Program-made: the position numbers and the translations under genes
In this document: positions 14,473 to 22,450 of the stretch, piece by piece
Layout of the letters: each line of letters starts with the position of its first letter
Position numbering within the stretch: position 1 is the stretch's first letter
The notes under the pieces: generated by a model
The model's database searches: none
Told to the model about the DNA's origin: nothing
Seen by the model: only the letters and a program-made list of their open reading frames with translations
DNA from: Oxalobacteraceae bacterium
Lineage (GTDB): Bacteria; Pseudomonadota; Gammaproteobacteria; Burkholderiales; Burkholderiaceae_D
DNA length: 64,000 nucleotides
Assembly (NCBI GenBank): GCA_027490725.1
Contig: JAIXXN010000059.1
Span: 47,812-111,811, forward strand
Reading direction: 5' to 3'

Positions 14473-15093
14473 ATGTATGCAGAGAGACTCACGCAGTCGC
14501 CCGTTGCAAACGGGCCAGAGGGTACGCCCTCTCACCACCACCCATCCATGCTGATCGAGCGTCCCGCGCCGCCCATCGATCGCAAACCGGCGCTATCGAT
14601 GGCGTCCATCGAGCGCGTGCGTTCAACCTCGGCCACCATGCGGCGCATCGAGAATATGCAGAAGCTGATCGGCGAGCTGCAAGTACACGAAATGCTGGCC
14701 GATGAAATTGCCTGGTTCCTCAAGTTTTCACCGTCGGGTGCGCGCAAATACATCCGCGATCTGCGCGAAGCAGGGGTGATCGAGCTGGCCCGTTATATCG
14801 AAGGGACGGCGACCTATCTAGGCAAGGCTGTGTATCAGTTGACGCCTGACCCGGAGCGGGTGTGCGCTTTTCTGGCCGCCATTGTCCAGCCGAAACGCGA
14901 AGGCCTGCCTGCGCGCAAAGAGCGGCCCGGTCTGCGCGAACAGGCCATGGCCGGTGCCGGACGACATTTCCACATTCTGGCCGACGATACCCATTATGCT
15001 ATCCGGGTCAATCGCGGGCCGGTAGCGCGCGATCCGCTGGTGGCCGCGCTCTTCGGCTCTGCACCGGCGCAGCAGAAGGAGCAGGGCTGCTAG
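14473..15093 (+). CDS. Hypothetical protein with a winged-helix-like segment
   Basis: A 206-residue protein that I do not recognise by name. After a disordered Pro/His-rich N-terminus (1-50), residues 60-130 look like a winged helix: MQKLIGELQVHEMLADEIAWFL, a recognition-helix-like FSPSGARKYIRDLREAGVIELARY, then a wing and YQLTPD. This is reminiscent of ArsR/MarR-type DNA-binding folds. The C-terminal third is basic with HYAIRVNRGPVARDPLVAALFG. AAGGAG lies 7 bp before the ATG. A regulatory role is inference. Confidence 0.65.
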   Translation: MYAERLTQSPVANGPEGTPSHHHPSMLIERPAPPIDRKPALSMASIERVRSTSATMRRIENMQKLIGELQVHEMLADEIAWFLKFSPSGARKYIRDLREAGVIELARYIEGTATYLGKAVYQLTPDPERVCAFLAAIVQPKREGLPARKERPGLREQAMAGAGRHFHILADDTHYAIRVNRGPVARDPLVAALFGSAPAQQKEQGC

Positions 15094-15120
15094 CGGGCAC
15101 GCCGTTTGCGGCGCGCCCAG

Positions 15121-15142
15121 ACAGCCGGTTGCGACCGGCTGT
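15121..15142 (+). terminator. Hairpin terminator after the winged-helix-like gene
   Basis: A perfect 9-bp stem ACAGCCGGT / ACCGGCTGT with a TGCG loop is followed by TTGCAT. The T-run is short, so it is a weak intrinsic terminator. Confidence 0.6.
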
Positions 15143-15210
15143 TTGCATATTGAAAACGCCAGTAGTCACCCCATCTAGGCTGAACTCGATAACCTAGGGA
15201 TGCGCGACAG

Positions 15211-16071
15211 ATGGAAGCACTGCTCTGGATAGCCTGTACGGCCTTGCTGATTGCATTGCCGCTGTATTACCCGCGCTGGCGTTTGCGGCGCGCGCTGGCG
15301 CAGCCTCTGTCCGCAGCGGCGCAGGCCACCATGGCGCGCTATCTGCCCGTCTACCGGCGCATGGCCTTGCCCCTGCAGCAGCAGTTGCAGCAGCTGGTGC
15401 GCCAATTTTTGTACGAGAAAAAATTCATCGGTTGTGATGGTCTAGAGGTCAGCGACGACATGCGGGTGCTGGTCGCCGCACAAGCCTGTCTGCTGCTGTT
15501 GAACCGCCCCAGCAAAGTCTATCCGGCTTTGCACACCATCCTGCTCTATCCGGGGGAGTTCCGCGCGCCCCGTCCCCAGTTGGGGCCCGGTGGTGTGGTG
15601 ACACCCGGTCATCAGAGCATGCTGGGCGAGTCGTGGGATGATGGCCGGGTGGTGCTGGCCTGGGAGGCGGTGGTGCGCGGACTGGCTGACTGGACCGATG
15701 GTCAGAATGTGGTGCTGCACGAATTTGCTCACCAGCTCGATAGCGAGTCCGGACGTGCCAATGGCGCGCCGTATCTGGGTAATCCGGCCAGCTACCGTGA
15801 ATGGTCGGAAGTGCTGTCGCGTGACTACAATAATCTGCGTCTGCACGCTCTGTACCGGCAGGAGACCGTGATGGATCCGTATGGTGCGACCAGTCCCGCC
15901 GAATTTTTTGCCGTCGCGACGGAAACCTTTTTCGAGAAACCGTATCAGATGGCAGAACACCATGCCGAACTGTATGCCGAGCTCAGCAAATATTACCGGG
16001 TCGATCCGCGCGACTGGTTGGACGCGCCGCCCGCGCCTGCGTCTAGTTACGCCGCCAGTGCTTCGTGGTGA
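15211..16071 (+). CDS. mtfA: MtfA-type zinc-dependent peptidase (M90 family)
   Basis: A 286-residue protein with an N-terminal hydrophobic segment and an M90 catalytic domain. The zinc motif H170-E171-F-A-H174 in VVLHEFAHQLD and the downstream PAEFFAVATETFFE block, which supplies the third ligand, are intact. In E. coli MtfA is a cytosolic peptidase released from control by the glucose repressor Mlc. Here the N-terminal hydrophobic stretch (ALLWIACTALLIALPLYY) suggests membrane attachment. No Mlc gene is nearby. A DNA hairpin upstream separates it from the previous gene. Confidence 0.88.
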   Translation: MEALLWIACTALLIALPLYYPRWRLRRALAQPLSAAAQATMARYLPVYRRMALPLQQQLQQLVRQFLYEKKFIGCDGLEVSDDMRVLVAAQACLLLLNRPSKVYPALHTILLYPGEFRAPRPQLGPGGVVTPGHQSMLGESWDDGRVVLAWEAVVRGLADWTDGQNVVLHEFAHQLDSESGRANGAPYLGNPASYREWSEVLSRDYNNLRLHALYRQETVMDPYGATSPAEFFAVATETFFEKPYQMAEHHAELYAELSKYYRVDPRDWLDAPPAPASSYAASASW

Positions 16072-16253
16072 GCTGGTGCGACTGGCAACCATGCTGAATT
16101 GGCACTATTGCTGGCGGCTAGTTGCTTGATTGTTGCAAGGTTGTTGCTTATCCGAGACGCGATCTGCACGGCGCGCTTTTTTCGGTATGATAGGTGCATC
16201 AGATTTCACACAGGTAGTCCTTGCGATCACGCGTGCGGATAGGAGGTGCGGCA

Positions 16254-16616
16254 ATGACACAGGCATGGCTAGAGCTCACTCGTCCGGATGGCCGCGATGT
16301 GCGGGCGCCCTCGGAAAGCCAGATGGCGGCGGCCTTGGCCGAAGTGTATAGCGGCAAAGGCGCCCAGCCTGATGGCGGACCCGGTAGCGCCGTACTGCGT
16401 TTCGGCTACGACGACGGGCTGATGTACGAGGTGGAGGTATCCGGTGGCGGCAATGTCCGTTACGCCGAATGGTCAGATCGTGATTGTGAAATCGCACTGG
16501 CGACGCCACGCACCATGAACGCTTTAAAACAGGCCGATGCCTTGCAACTGTGGCGCCTGCTGGCACAGCGTCAGGTTGCCAAGATCCGCAACCAGCCCTG
16601 GCTGAATAAGGACTAG
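16254..16616 (+). CDS. Hypothetical protein
   Basis: A 120-residue soluble protein, unrecognised. Sequence runs MTQAWLELTRPDGRDVRAPS, a beta-like core (AVLRFGYDDGLMYEVEVSGGGNVRYAEWSDRDCEIAL), then a helical end. The start is firm because AGGAGG lies 8 bp before the ATG. It has no signal peptide or membrane helix. The compact beta-then-helix plan is reminiscent of small immunity or adaptor proteins, but nothing nearby supports either. Confidence 0.6.
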   Translation: MTQAWLELTRPDGRDVRAPSESQMAAALAEVYSGKGAQPDGGPGSAVLRFGYDDGLMYEVEVSGGGNVRYAEWSDRDCEIALATPRTMNALKQADALQLWRLLAQRQVAKIRNQPWLNKD

Positions 16617-16717
16617 CCATTCTTCAGTGCGTAGCGTAGTGGTTTAATGTAGCAGCCCCCGCTCTCCGCCTGCTTCCGCATCAGGCCAGCGCCGCCTTGT
16701 CAGACCGGTGCCGGCGC

Positions 16718-17104
16718 TCATTTTTGCCAGTTGTGGCTGTGCTGTTCGGTGCGGGTCTGACAGCGAATACATAGGCGCGCATCGGGACGGGCATTCAAAC
16801 GTGAGTAGCCGATCGGCCCGTTACAGCTTTCACACAATCCATAATCTTCGGCGGTGAACTTCGCGAGCGCATGGCGCACGCCGTGCAACTGCTGCAGCGT
16901 ATGCGCGGCAGCTTCCATCGACTGCGCTTCCAGCGCCCGTGAGCTGGCATTGTCGGAAGGCGAGGCTTGCACTTCGTGGGGTAGGGCGCGCGGCAGGACG
17001 GCCGGCAGGATGGTCGCGTCAGCGAGTTGCGCCAGCAGGATGGCGTAGTCCTGCCGCAGGCGCGCCTGCAGTGTCTGCCATTGCTGTGCTTCCAGTCCGT
17101 TCAT
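16718..17104 (-). CDS. TraR/DksA family zinc-finger protein
   Basis: A 128-residue DksA-like protein: N-terminal helical coiled coil, then the four-cysteine zinc finger C-E-S-C ... C-I-R-C in YGLCESCNGPIGYSRLNARPDARLCIRC. Family members bind RNA polymerase through the secondary channel and modulate the stringent response. The coiled-coil tip here lacks the usual DxxDxA, so polymerase activity may differ from DksA. The start at 17104 is chosen because AAGGAG lies 7 bp upstream. It is downstream of two unknown genes on the same strand. Confidence 0.82.
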   Translation of the reverse strand: MNGLEAQQWQTLQARLRQDYAILLAQLADATILPAVLPRALPHEVQASPSDNASSRALEAQSMEAAAHTLQQLHGVRHALAKFTAEDYGLCESCNGPIGYSRLNARPDARLCIRCQTRTEQHSHNWQK

Positions 17105-17155
17105 GTCGCCACTCCTTATCAGCTTGGACAAGGCGGCGCCGATTTTGTTCAGTGC

Positions 17156-17566
17156 TTAGGGCGCTGCGGCGTGCCGGTCATCGAGCCGGTGCTTGAGATT
17201 TTCGAGCGGTTTCAGCAAATGCTCCGGCTTGCCGCTGGCCAGCGCGGCACCCAGCGCCAGTAGTTCCGCGCTGAAGTCGAACACGTCCTTGATCTGTTCG
17301 ATTTTTTCCAGCGCGACACTGGCACGCGCCGTGACCGCCAACACTTGCTGCTGGGCTGGGCCGAGACCGCCGGCGGCCAGGCGTGCCGCATCGAGATACA
17401 GGCCATTGGCGCACATACGCAAGGCCACTTCGCGCCCGAACAGTGCCTGTATCTGCGCCTGCGCAGTGGCCGGTTGCCGCATTGCCAGAAGGATGCGGCG
17501 GTGTAGGGCGGTCGCACAGTCGCTGAGCTGGCGGGCCAGGGTTTCAATCTCGTTGGCTTGACTCAT
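17156..17566 (-). CDS. Hypothetical helical protein
   Basis: A 136-residue all-helical soluble protein, unrecognised. It begins MSQANEIETLARQLSDCATALHRRILLAM and continues through long amphipathic helices (ALEKIEQIKDVFDFSAELLALGAAL). AGGAG precedes the ATG. It starts only 3 bp after the stop of the upstream lipoprotein gene, so the two are translationally coupled and probably work together, perhaps as a cytosolic partner of an envelope lipoprotein. No catalytic motif is visible. Confidence 0.6.
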   Translation of the reverse strand: MSQANEIETLARQLSDCATALHRRILLAMRQPATAQAQIQALFGREVALRMCANGLYLDAARLAAGGLGPAQQQVLAVTARASVALEKIEQIKDVFDFSAELLALGAALASGKPEHLLKPLENLKHRLDDRHAAAP

Positions 17567-17569
17567 GAT

Positions 17570-18388
17570 TTACTCCTGTGCCCCTTCGGGCGGCGGCAGT
17601 TGTTTCAGTAAAGTCTGATGCTGCTGCGCGATCTTTGCCAGCTGTTGCTGTGCCAGCGTGCTGCGCAGACCGAACAGATGATATTCCTGACGCTTTTGCT
17701 GCTCGAGTACCCGCGCCAGCGCCAGTAACAGGCGCTGACCTTGCGGATCGGCGTAGGGAATTTCCGTTTCCAGCATACCCAGCACGATGGCTTGTTCATT
17801 GACGCTACTGGCCTGATACAGTCGCAGCAGTGTCTGCATGGCGTCCAGTAATTGCTGGACGGCAGGGGCGGCGTCGCGCAGCAATTCCTGCAGGGCGCGC
17901 TCCTGTGCGGGACGGGTGAACGCGCGTGCCAGTAGGCGGCTCAGGCCGGCAAACGCGCTGACATGGCGCTCGTCAATGCCTTTGTCGGGCCAGGCGCGAA
18001 TGCTGCTTCCCATGGCTTTGATCTGGTCTTCCAGATCGTATTGCTTGTCGCCGGCTAGCCGCCCGAGTGCCTGCATATAAGCTTGCACGCCGGCCCGCAG
18101 CTTGACGAAATCATTGCAGGCTTGCTGGCGCTGGTGATCGAGCTGGCGTTCGCTGGCATCGGCTAGCGGGCTCAGAAACGCTTGTTCGCGCTGATAGGTG
18201 TGGCGGTAGCGTTCGGTGAGCTCATGGTAGCTTTGCAAGCCCGGCGCGAGCGCGGCAAAATCCCGCACGGCGGCGGTGCGCGGCGTGCTGCTGGCGCAGC
18301 CGCCCAGCAGCAAGGGACCGCAGACCAGCACAGCCAGCAGGGGGCGACATGAGGCGAGGAAAGCTGAAGGGCGAGAGAAAAGTGGCAT
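17570..18388 (-). CDS. Hypothetical lipoprotein
   Basis: A 272-residue lipoprotein with hydrophobic signal (LLAVLVCGPLLLGGC) and lipobox LGGC. The mature protein is entirely helical, rich in Gln and Leu, with coiled-coil-like heptads (QLDHQRQQACNDFVKL, LAQQQLAKIAQQHQTLLKQL). I do not recognise the family. It is the first gene of a two-gene unit with the 136-residue helical protein. A periplasmic scaffold or adaptor is conceivable but unsupported. Confidence 0.65.
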   Translation of the reverse strand: MPLFSRPSAFLASCRPLLAVLVCGPLLLGGCASSTPRTAAVRDFAALAPGLQSYHELTERYRHTYQREQAFLSPLADASERQLDHQRQQACNDFVKLRAGVQAYMQALGRLAGDKQYDLEDQIKAMGSSIRAWPDKGIDERHVSAFAGLSRLLARAFTRPAQERALQELLRDAAPAVQQLLDAMQTLLRLYQASSVNEQAIVLGMLETEIPYADPQGQRLLLALARVLEQQKRQEYHLFGLRSTLAQQQLAKIAQQHQTLLKQLPPPEGAQE

Positions 18389-18453
18389 GGGCGCTCCGCG
18401 AAGGAAACGCCAGTGTGGGCTGTTGCCACAGCCTGGTGTTGCGCTAGCTCAGA

Positions 18454-19233
18454 TCAGCGGCACAGCGCGCTGCGCCAGCCCAGTCCGGCCAGAGTTTCGC
18501 CTGCCGGAATGTATTCGCAGCCCAGCCAGCCATCGTAGCCGAGCTCGTCGATCAGCGTGAACAGAAAACGGTAATTGATTTCGCCCGTACCCGGCTCGTG
18601 GCGACCCGGGGTGTCCGCGATCTGCATATGGCGGATCTGCGCTAGCCTGGCTCGGATGGTATTGCTCAGTTCGCCTTCCATGCGCTGCATATGATAAATA
18701 TCGTATTGCAGGAACAGATTCGCACAGGCAGCTTCGGCGATGATGTCCAGCGCCTGCTTGCTGGTATTGAGGAAATAGCCGGGCATATCATAGAAATTGA
18801 TCGGCTCGATCAACAGCGCAATGCCGTGCGGCGCCAGCAGGGCGGCTGCGTAGCGCAGATTGTCCAGATAGGTGCTGCGCGCCAGTTCAGGTGTCAGTCC
18901 GGCCGGCAGTTTGCCTGCCATACAGTGCAAGCGGGTTACGCCGAGTGCCAGCGCATAGTCGAGCGCCTGCTGCACGCCGTGGCGGAATTCCGCCACGCGT
19001 TGCGGATCGCAAGCCATGCCGCGCTCGCCCGCATTCCAGTCACCCGCAGGCAGGTTGAACAGCACCAGCTGCAACTGATGGTCGTGCAGGCGCTCGGCCA
19101 GTTCGTGCGCCGGATACGCATACGGGAACAGCAACTCGACGCCGTCAAAACCGGCCGCCCGCGCCAGCGCAAAGCGCTCCAGGAACGGCACCTCGTTAAA
19201 CAGCATCGTCAGATTGGCAGCGAACTTAGGCAT
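18454..19233 (-). CDS. hyi: Hydroxypyruvate isomerase family TIM-barrel protein
   Basis: A 259-residue sugar-isomerase-like TIM barrel (AP-endonuclease 2 superfamily). Family landmarks are the N-terminal FAANLTMLFNEVPFLERFALARAAGFDGVELLFPY, the metal-binding glutamates in LLIEPINFYDMPGYFL and LGCEYIPAG, and the central LQYDIYHMQRMEG and IADTPGRHEPGTGEINY. The usual activity is hydroxypyruvate to tartronate semialdehyde, or 2-oxo-tetronate isomerisation in OtnI relatives. No glyoxylate-pathway neighbour (gcl, glxR) is present, so the physiological substrate is open. Confidence 0.83.
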   Translation of the reverse strand: MPKFAANLTMLFNEVPFLERFALARAAGFDGVELLFPYAYPAHELAERLHDHQLQLVLFNLPAGDWNAGERGMACDPQRVAEFRHGVQQALDYALALGVTRLHCMAGKLPAGLTPELARSTYLDNLRYAAALLAPHGIALLIEPINFYDMPGYFLNTSKQALDIIAEAACANLFLQYDIYHMQRMEGELSNTIRARLAQIRHMQIADTPGRHEPGTGEINYRFLFTLIDELGYDGWLGCEYIPAGETLAGLGWRSALCR

Positions 19234-19367
19234 GGTAGTTAGCGCAGAAGAGGAAAACTGGTCGGGCTAAGGAGAGACATCAAGCGCCGGGGCAGGGCGG
19301 GCAGTGTGCCGACTCAGCTGTTTGTACGCCTGAGACTGCACTTTGCCCGACCTGACCCCGGGGTGGC

Positions 19368-20801
19368 TTAGCGGCCGCGACCGCCGGAGCGGTGCTGGGC
19401 TGCCGAGCGCGGGGCGCTGCCGTTACCGCGTGGTGCCGGGCCGCCATTGCTGCGCGGTGCGCCGCCATTGCCACCGCTGCCGTTGCCACGGGCGCTGTTA
19501 CCGGCGCCGGCGCTAGCGCTGCGCTGGCCACCGCCATTGCCAGCACCGTTGCCGCTGCGTGGCTTGTTGCCATTGCCTTGACGGCCGGAGCCGTTGCGGT
19601 GGCCCGGATTGCCACTGCGCAGCTGGATCGGCTGGGCGCGTGCGCTCGGATCCGGTTCGAAACCGGCGATCACTTCGCGTGGCAGGGTTTGCTTGATGAG
19701 CTTTTCGATGTCTTTCAACATATCGTGCTCGTCCACGCAGACCAGCGATACGGCTTCGCCCGTTGCGCCAGCGCGGCCAGTCCGGCCGATGCGGTGCACA
19801 TAGTCTTCCGGCACGTTCGGCAAGTCGTAGTTGACCACGTGTGGCAGCTGGTCGATGTCGATACCGCGCGCGGCGATGTCGGTGGCAACCAGTACTTGCA
19901 GCGTGCCATCCTTGAAGTCGGACAGAGCGCGGGTACGTGCCGACTGGCTCTTGTTGCCGTGAATCGCCATCGCGCCGATGCCATCAGCACCGAGCTGATC
20001 GACCAGCTTGTTAGCGCCGTGTTTGGTGCGGGTGAACACCAGCACCTGGCTCCAGTTGTTGGTCTTGATCAGGTAGGACAGCATCGGATGCTTTTTATCG
20101 CGGTCTACCGGGTGGATTTTCTGGGCGATGATTTCGACCGTCGAGTTGCGGCGCGCTACTTCGATGGTGGCTGGCTTGTTCAGCAGGCCATCGGCCAGTG
20201 CCTTGATGTCATCCGAGAAAGTGGCCGAGAACAGCAGGTTCTGGCGCTTGGCCGGCAACGCTGCCAGCACTTTGCGGATGTCGCGGATGAAACCCATGTC
20301 GAGCATGCGGTCAGCTTCGTCGAGGATCAGAATTTCGACCTGATCCAGATTGACGGTGCGCTGTTCCATGTGATCGAGCAGACGGCCCGGGGTGGCGACC
20401 AGAATGTCGACGCCATGCTTGAGCTGTTTGATCTGCGGGTTGATGCCCACGCCGCCGAAAATCACGGTGGAGTTGAGCTTGGTGTATTTGCCGTAGATGC
20501 GCACGCTTTCTTCGACCTGTGCCGCCAGTTCGCGGGTCGGGGTCAGGATCAGGGCGCGAATCGGACGCGGCGAGTTGTTGCTGGTTAGTGCGGCGCCGCG
20601 CGCGTCGCTGGACAGACGGTGCAGAATCGGCAGGGTAAAGCCGGCAGTCTTGCCGGTACCGGTCTGTGCGCCGGCCAGCAGGTCACCGCCTTGCAGCACG
20701 GCAGGAATCGCTTGCTGCTGGATGGGAGTAGGCGTGGTATAGCCGGCTTCAGTAACAGCACGGACAATCGCGTCGGACAAACCGAGGGAGGTAAAGGACA
20801 T
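19368..20801 (-). CDS. rhlE: DEAD-box RNA helicase RhlE
   Basis: A 477-residue helicase with all core motifs: Q-motif (PTPIQQQAIP), Walker A AQTGTGKT (45-52), DEAD box (LILDEADRML), SAT (FSATF) and HRIGRTGRAG. The C-terminal 90 residues are a Gly/Asn/Arg/Ser-rich disordered tail of GNG-type repeats, typical of RhlE and used for RNA binding. It likely remodels rRNA or mRNA structure. The start at 20801 (MSFTSLGLSDAIV) matches the family; no strong Shine-Dalgarno is seen. Longer in-frame extensions cross the suhB terminator and are rejected. Confidence 0.93.
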   Translation of the reverse strand: MSFTSLGLSDAIVRAVTEAGYTTPTPIQQQAIPAVLQGGDLLAGAQTGTGKTAGFTLPILHRLSSDARGAALTSNNSPRPIRALILTPTRELAAQVEESVRIYGKYTKLNSTVIFGGVGINPQIKQLKHGVDILVATPGRLLDHMEQRTVNLDQVEILILDEADRMLDMGFIRDIRKVLAALPAKRQNLLFSATFSDDIKALADGLLNKPATIEVARRNSTVEIIAQKIHPVDRDKKHPMLSYLIKTNNWSQVLVFTRTKHGANKLVDQLGADGIGAMAIHGNKSQSARTRALSDFKDGTLQVLVATDIAARGIDIDQLPHVVNYDLPNVPEDYVHRIGRTGRAGATGEAVSLVCVDEHDMLKDIEKLIKQTLPREVIAGFEPDPSARAQPIQLRSGNPGHRNGSGRQGNGNKPRSGNGAGNGGGQRSASAGAGNSARGNGSGGNGGAPRSNGGPAPRGNGSAPRSAAQHRSGGRGR

Positions 20802-20952
20802 GGGAACTCTAAGTGAAGATAGGCCTGTCGCCAGATCATGGCGCCAGTCGCAGGCAATCGGTGTGGATGGTACTGCGGCGCAAGGACTGGTCAGGGGGGC
20901 CGCAGCGGTCAGTATAACAGCTTCATTCCGAATATGTTTCAATGCGGAAATG

Positions 20953-20978
20953 AAAAAGGGAGCAATCGCTCCCTTTTT
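20953..20978. terminator. Rho-independent terminator downstream of suhB
   Basis: An 11-bp stem AAAAAGGGAGC / GCTCCCTTTTT with loop AATC lies between suhB and rhlE, which are both on the minus strand. Flanking A- and T-runs make it usable in either direction, but only suhB transcription enters it. Confidence 0.9.
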
Positions 20979-21061
20979 TTGTAACAAATGCGTCAGAACC
21001 GTCCCGGCAGGGGCGTCAGGTACGACGCCGGTAGCCTAGATTGGTGCCACGCAGCAAGGAC

Positions 21062-21868
21062 TTAGGCTGCCGCTTGCGTATGGAAGGGGGTCAGCAGGCT
21101 GATCATCTGGCCGAATACTTTCGGGCTGGCCGCGATGATGTCGCCTTTGTACAGGTAGTCGGATTCACCGTTGAACTCGCCAACGATACCGCCCGATTCC
21201 GTCACCAGCAGGGCGCCGGCAGCGATATCCCAAGGCTTCAGGCCTTTTTCGTAGAAACCGTCCAGACGGCCGGACGCGACATAGGCCAGATCCAGTGCAG
21301 CGCTGCCGGGACGGCGTACGCCGTGGCAGCGTTCGGCCATGATGCCGTACATTTTCAGGTATTCGTCGAGTGCTTTGGCATTGCCAGCGACATAACCGGT
21401 CGACAGCAGGGCGTTGGCGATGCGGTCCAGTTTGGTGACGCGGATGCGCTTGTCATTCAGATAAGCACCAGCACCTTTGGTGGCGGTAAACAGGTCATTG
21501 CGCACCGGGTCATAGACCACCGCCTGGGTGATCACGCCGCGCTGCGCCAGTGCGATCGAAATCGAGTACTGGGGGAAACCGTGCATGAAGTTGGTGGTGC
21601 CATCGAGCGGGTCGATGATCCAGGTGTATTCACTCTCGTCGTGGGCATTCGCCGAGGCACCCGACTCTTCGGCCAGGAAAGCGTGATCCGGATAGGCTTT
21701 GGACAGCACCTCGATGATCGCCTGCTCGGCGGCCTGGTCGACGTCGGTGACGAAATCCTTGTGATTTTTTTCGTTGACGATCAGGCGATCGAGATCGAAG
21801 GAAGCGCGGTTGATGACAGCGGCGGCGCGGCGGGCGGCCTTCACCGCCGTGTTGAGCATTGGGTGCAT
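21062..21868 (-). CDS. suhB: Inositol monophosphatase family protein SuhB
   Basis: A 268-residue Mg-dependent phosphatase. Metal-binding motifs are intact: AEES (66-69), DPLDGTTNF (86-94) and the C-terminal KPWDIAAGALLVTESGG. SuhB hydrolyses inositol-1-phosphate and, in E. coli, also joins the rRNA antitermination complex with Nus factors; the second role is family knowledge only. Length is standard. It is the first gene before the long upstream region shared with the chemoreceptor on the other strand. Confidence 0.93.
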   Translation of the reverse strand: MHPMLNTAVKAARRAAAVINRASFDLDRLIVNEKNHKDFVTDVDQAAEQAIIEVLSKAYPDHAFLAEESGASANAHDESEYTWIIDPLDGTTNFMHGFPQYSISIALAQRGVITQAVVYDPVRNDLFTATKGAGAYLNDKRIRVTKLDRIANALLSTGYVAGNAKALDEYLKMYGIMAERCHGVRRPGSAALDLAYVASGRLDGFYEKGLKPWDIAAGALLVTESGGIVGEFNGESDYLYKGDIIAASPKVFGQMISLLTPFHTQAAA

Positions 21869-22450
21869 GTTAAGCTTTTTCCGTTAAAAGAACGCTAACG
21901 CCCAGCGGGGGCGAGAGCCTGCCCGGCAGCACGATAGAGTCAAGAGTGAATTAAAGAGCGGAGCGGCGCCGACAGGGGAAAATTCCTGAAAATTTTCGTC
22001 TCGACATCGCGCAATAGCGCTATTTTAAATGAAGCTGCCCGAAATCTACACGAATCTTTTCAAACAGCGGCGATTTAGCCGGCTTCCGGGAGCACATAAG
22101 GGCTGGCTGGCCCGTCCCGCAGCAGCCCCGTGGAGGTCATCCGTGCAGCGTAGTGACCATCGGGATCGCCGTGGCGCGCCTGTCATCTTAATTAACTTTC
22201 CCTCGGGAAATAGGCGTAGACTGTGCTGGGTGGGTGTTTTGTCGCGTCAATCGATAATGATTGATTAACGATGACGTCATCGGTCGGGAATTTTTATTTT
22301 TTCAGTAAGAGTGCTTTTGATCATCTGACCGGATCGCCCAGATCCGGCTCCCCAGCAGTTCCTCGGTGGAATCTAGTGCGTACGCTGCGACCTATCCGGT
22401 CGCGCCATCCCCCTCCCATCTCCCCCACGCAGTTTTCTATCGGAGTCGCG
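21869..22450. other. 582-bp divergent intergenic region with several inverted repeats
   Basis: The region separates suhB (minus) from the chemoreceptor gene (plus). No plausible gene is seen. It has inverted repeats TTTCCC-TC-GGGAAA (near 22197), TCAATC-N6-GATTGA (22247-22264), CGATGACGTCATCG (22269-22282, perfect 14-bp palindrome) and CCGGATC-N5-GATCCGG (22328-22346). The chemoreceptor frame stays open back to 22271, but family alignment and a Shine-Dalgarno favour the start at 22451, so the repeats would be in its leader or promoter. Confidence 0.6.
22247..22282. promoter_or_regulatory. Two adjacent palindromes upstream of the chemoreceptor gene
   Basis: TCAATC-GATAAT-GATTGA (22247-22264) is followed 5 bp later by CGATGACGTCATCG (22269-22282). 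Both are perfect dyads without T-runs, which fits protein-binding sites better than terminators. The binding protein is unknown. Confidence 0.4.

Noticed and set aside
19392..20588. Long open frame on the plus strand opposite rhlE (398 codons)
   Set aside because: Antisense shadow of a well-conserved helicase in GC-rich DNA; it has no ribosome binding site and low-complexity, compositionally odd sequence.
22187..22450. Sigma-28 promoter or c-di-GMP riboswitch in the chemoreceptor leader
   Set aside because: No TAAA-N15-GCCGATAA pair and none of the GEMM conserved loop sequences are present.
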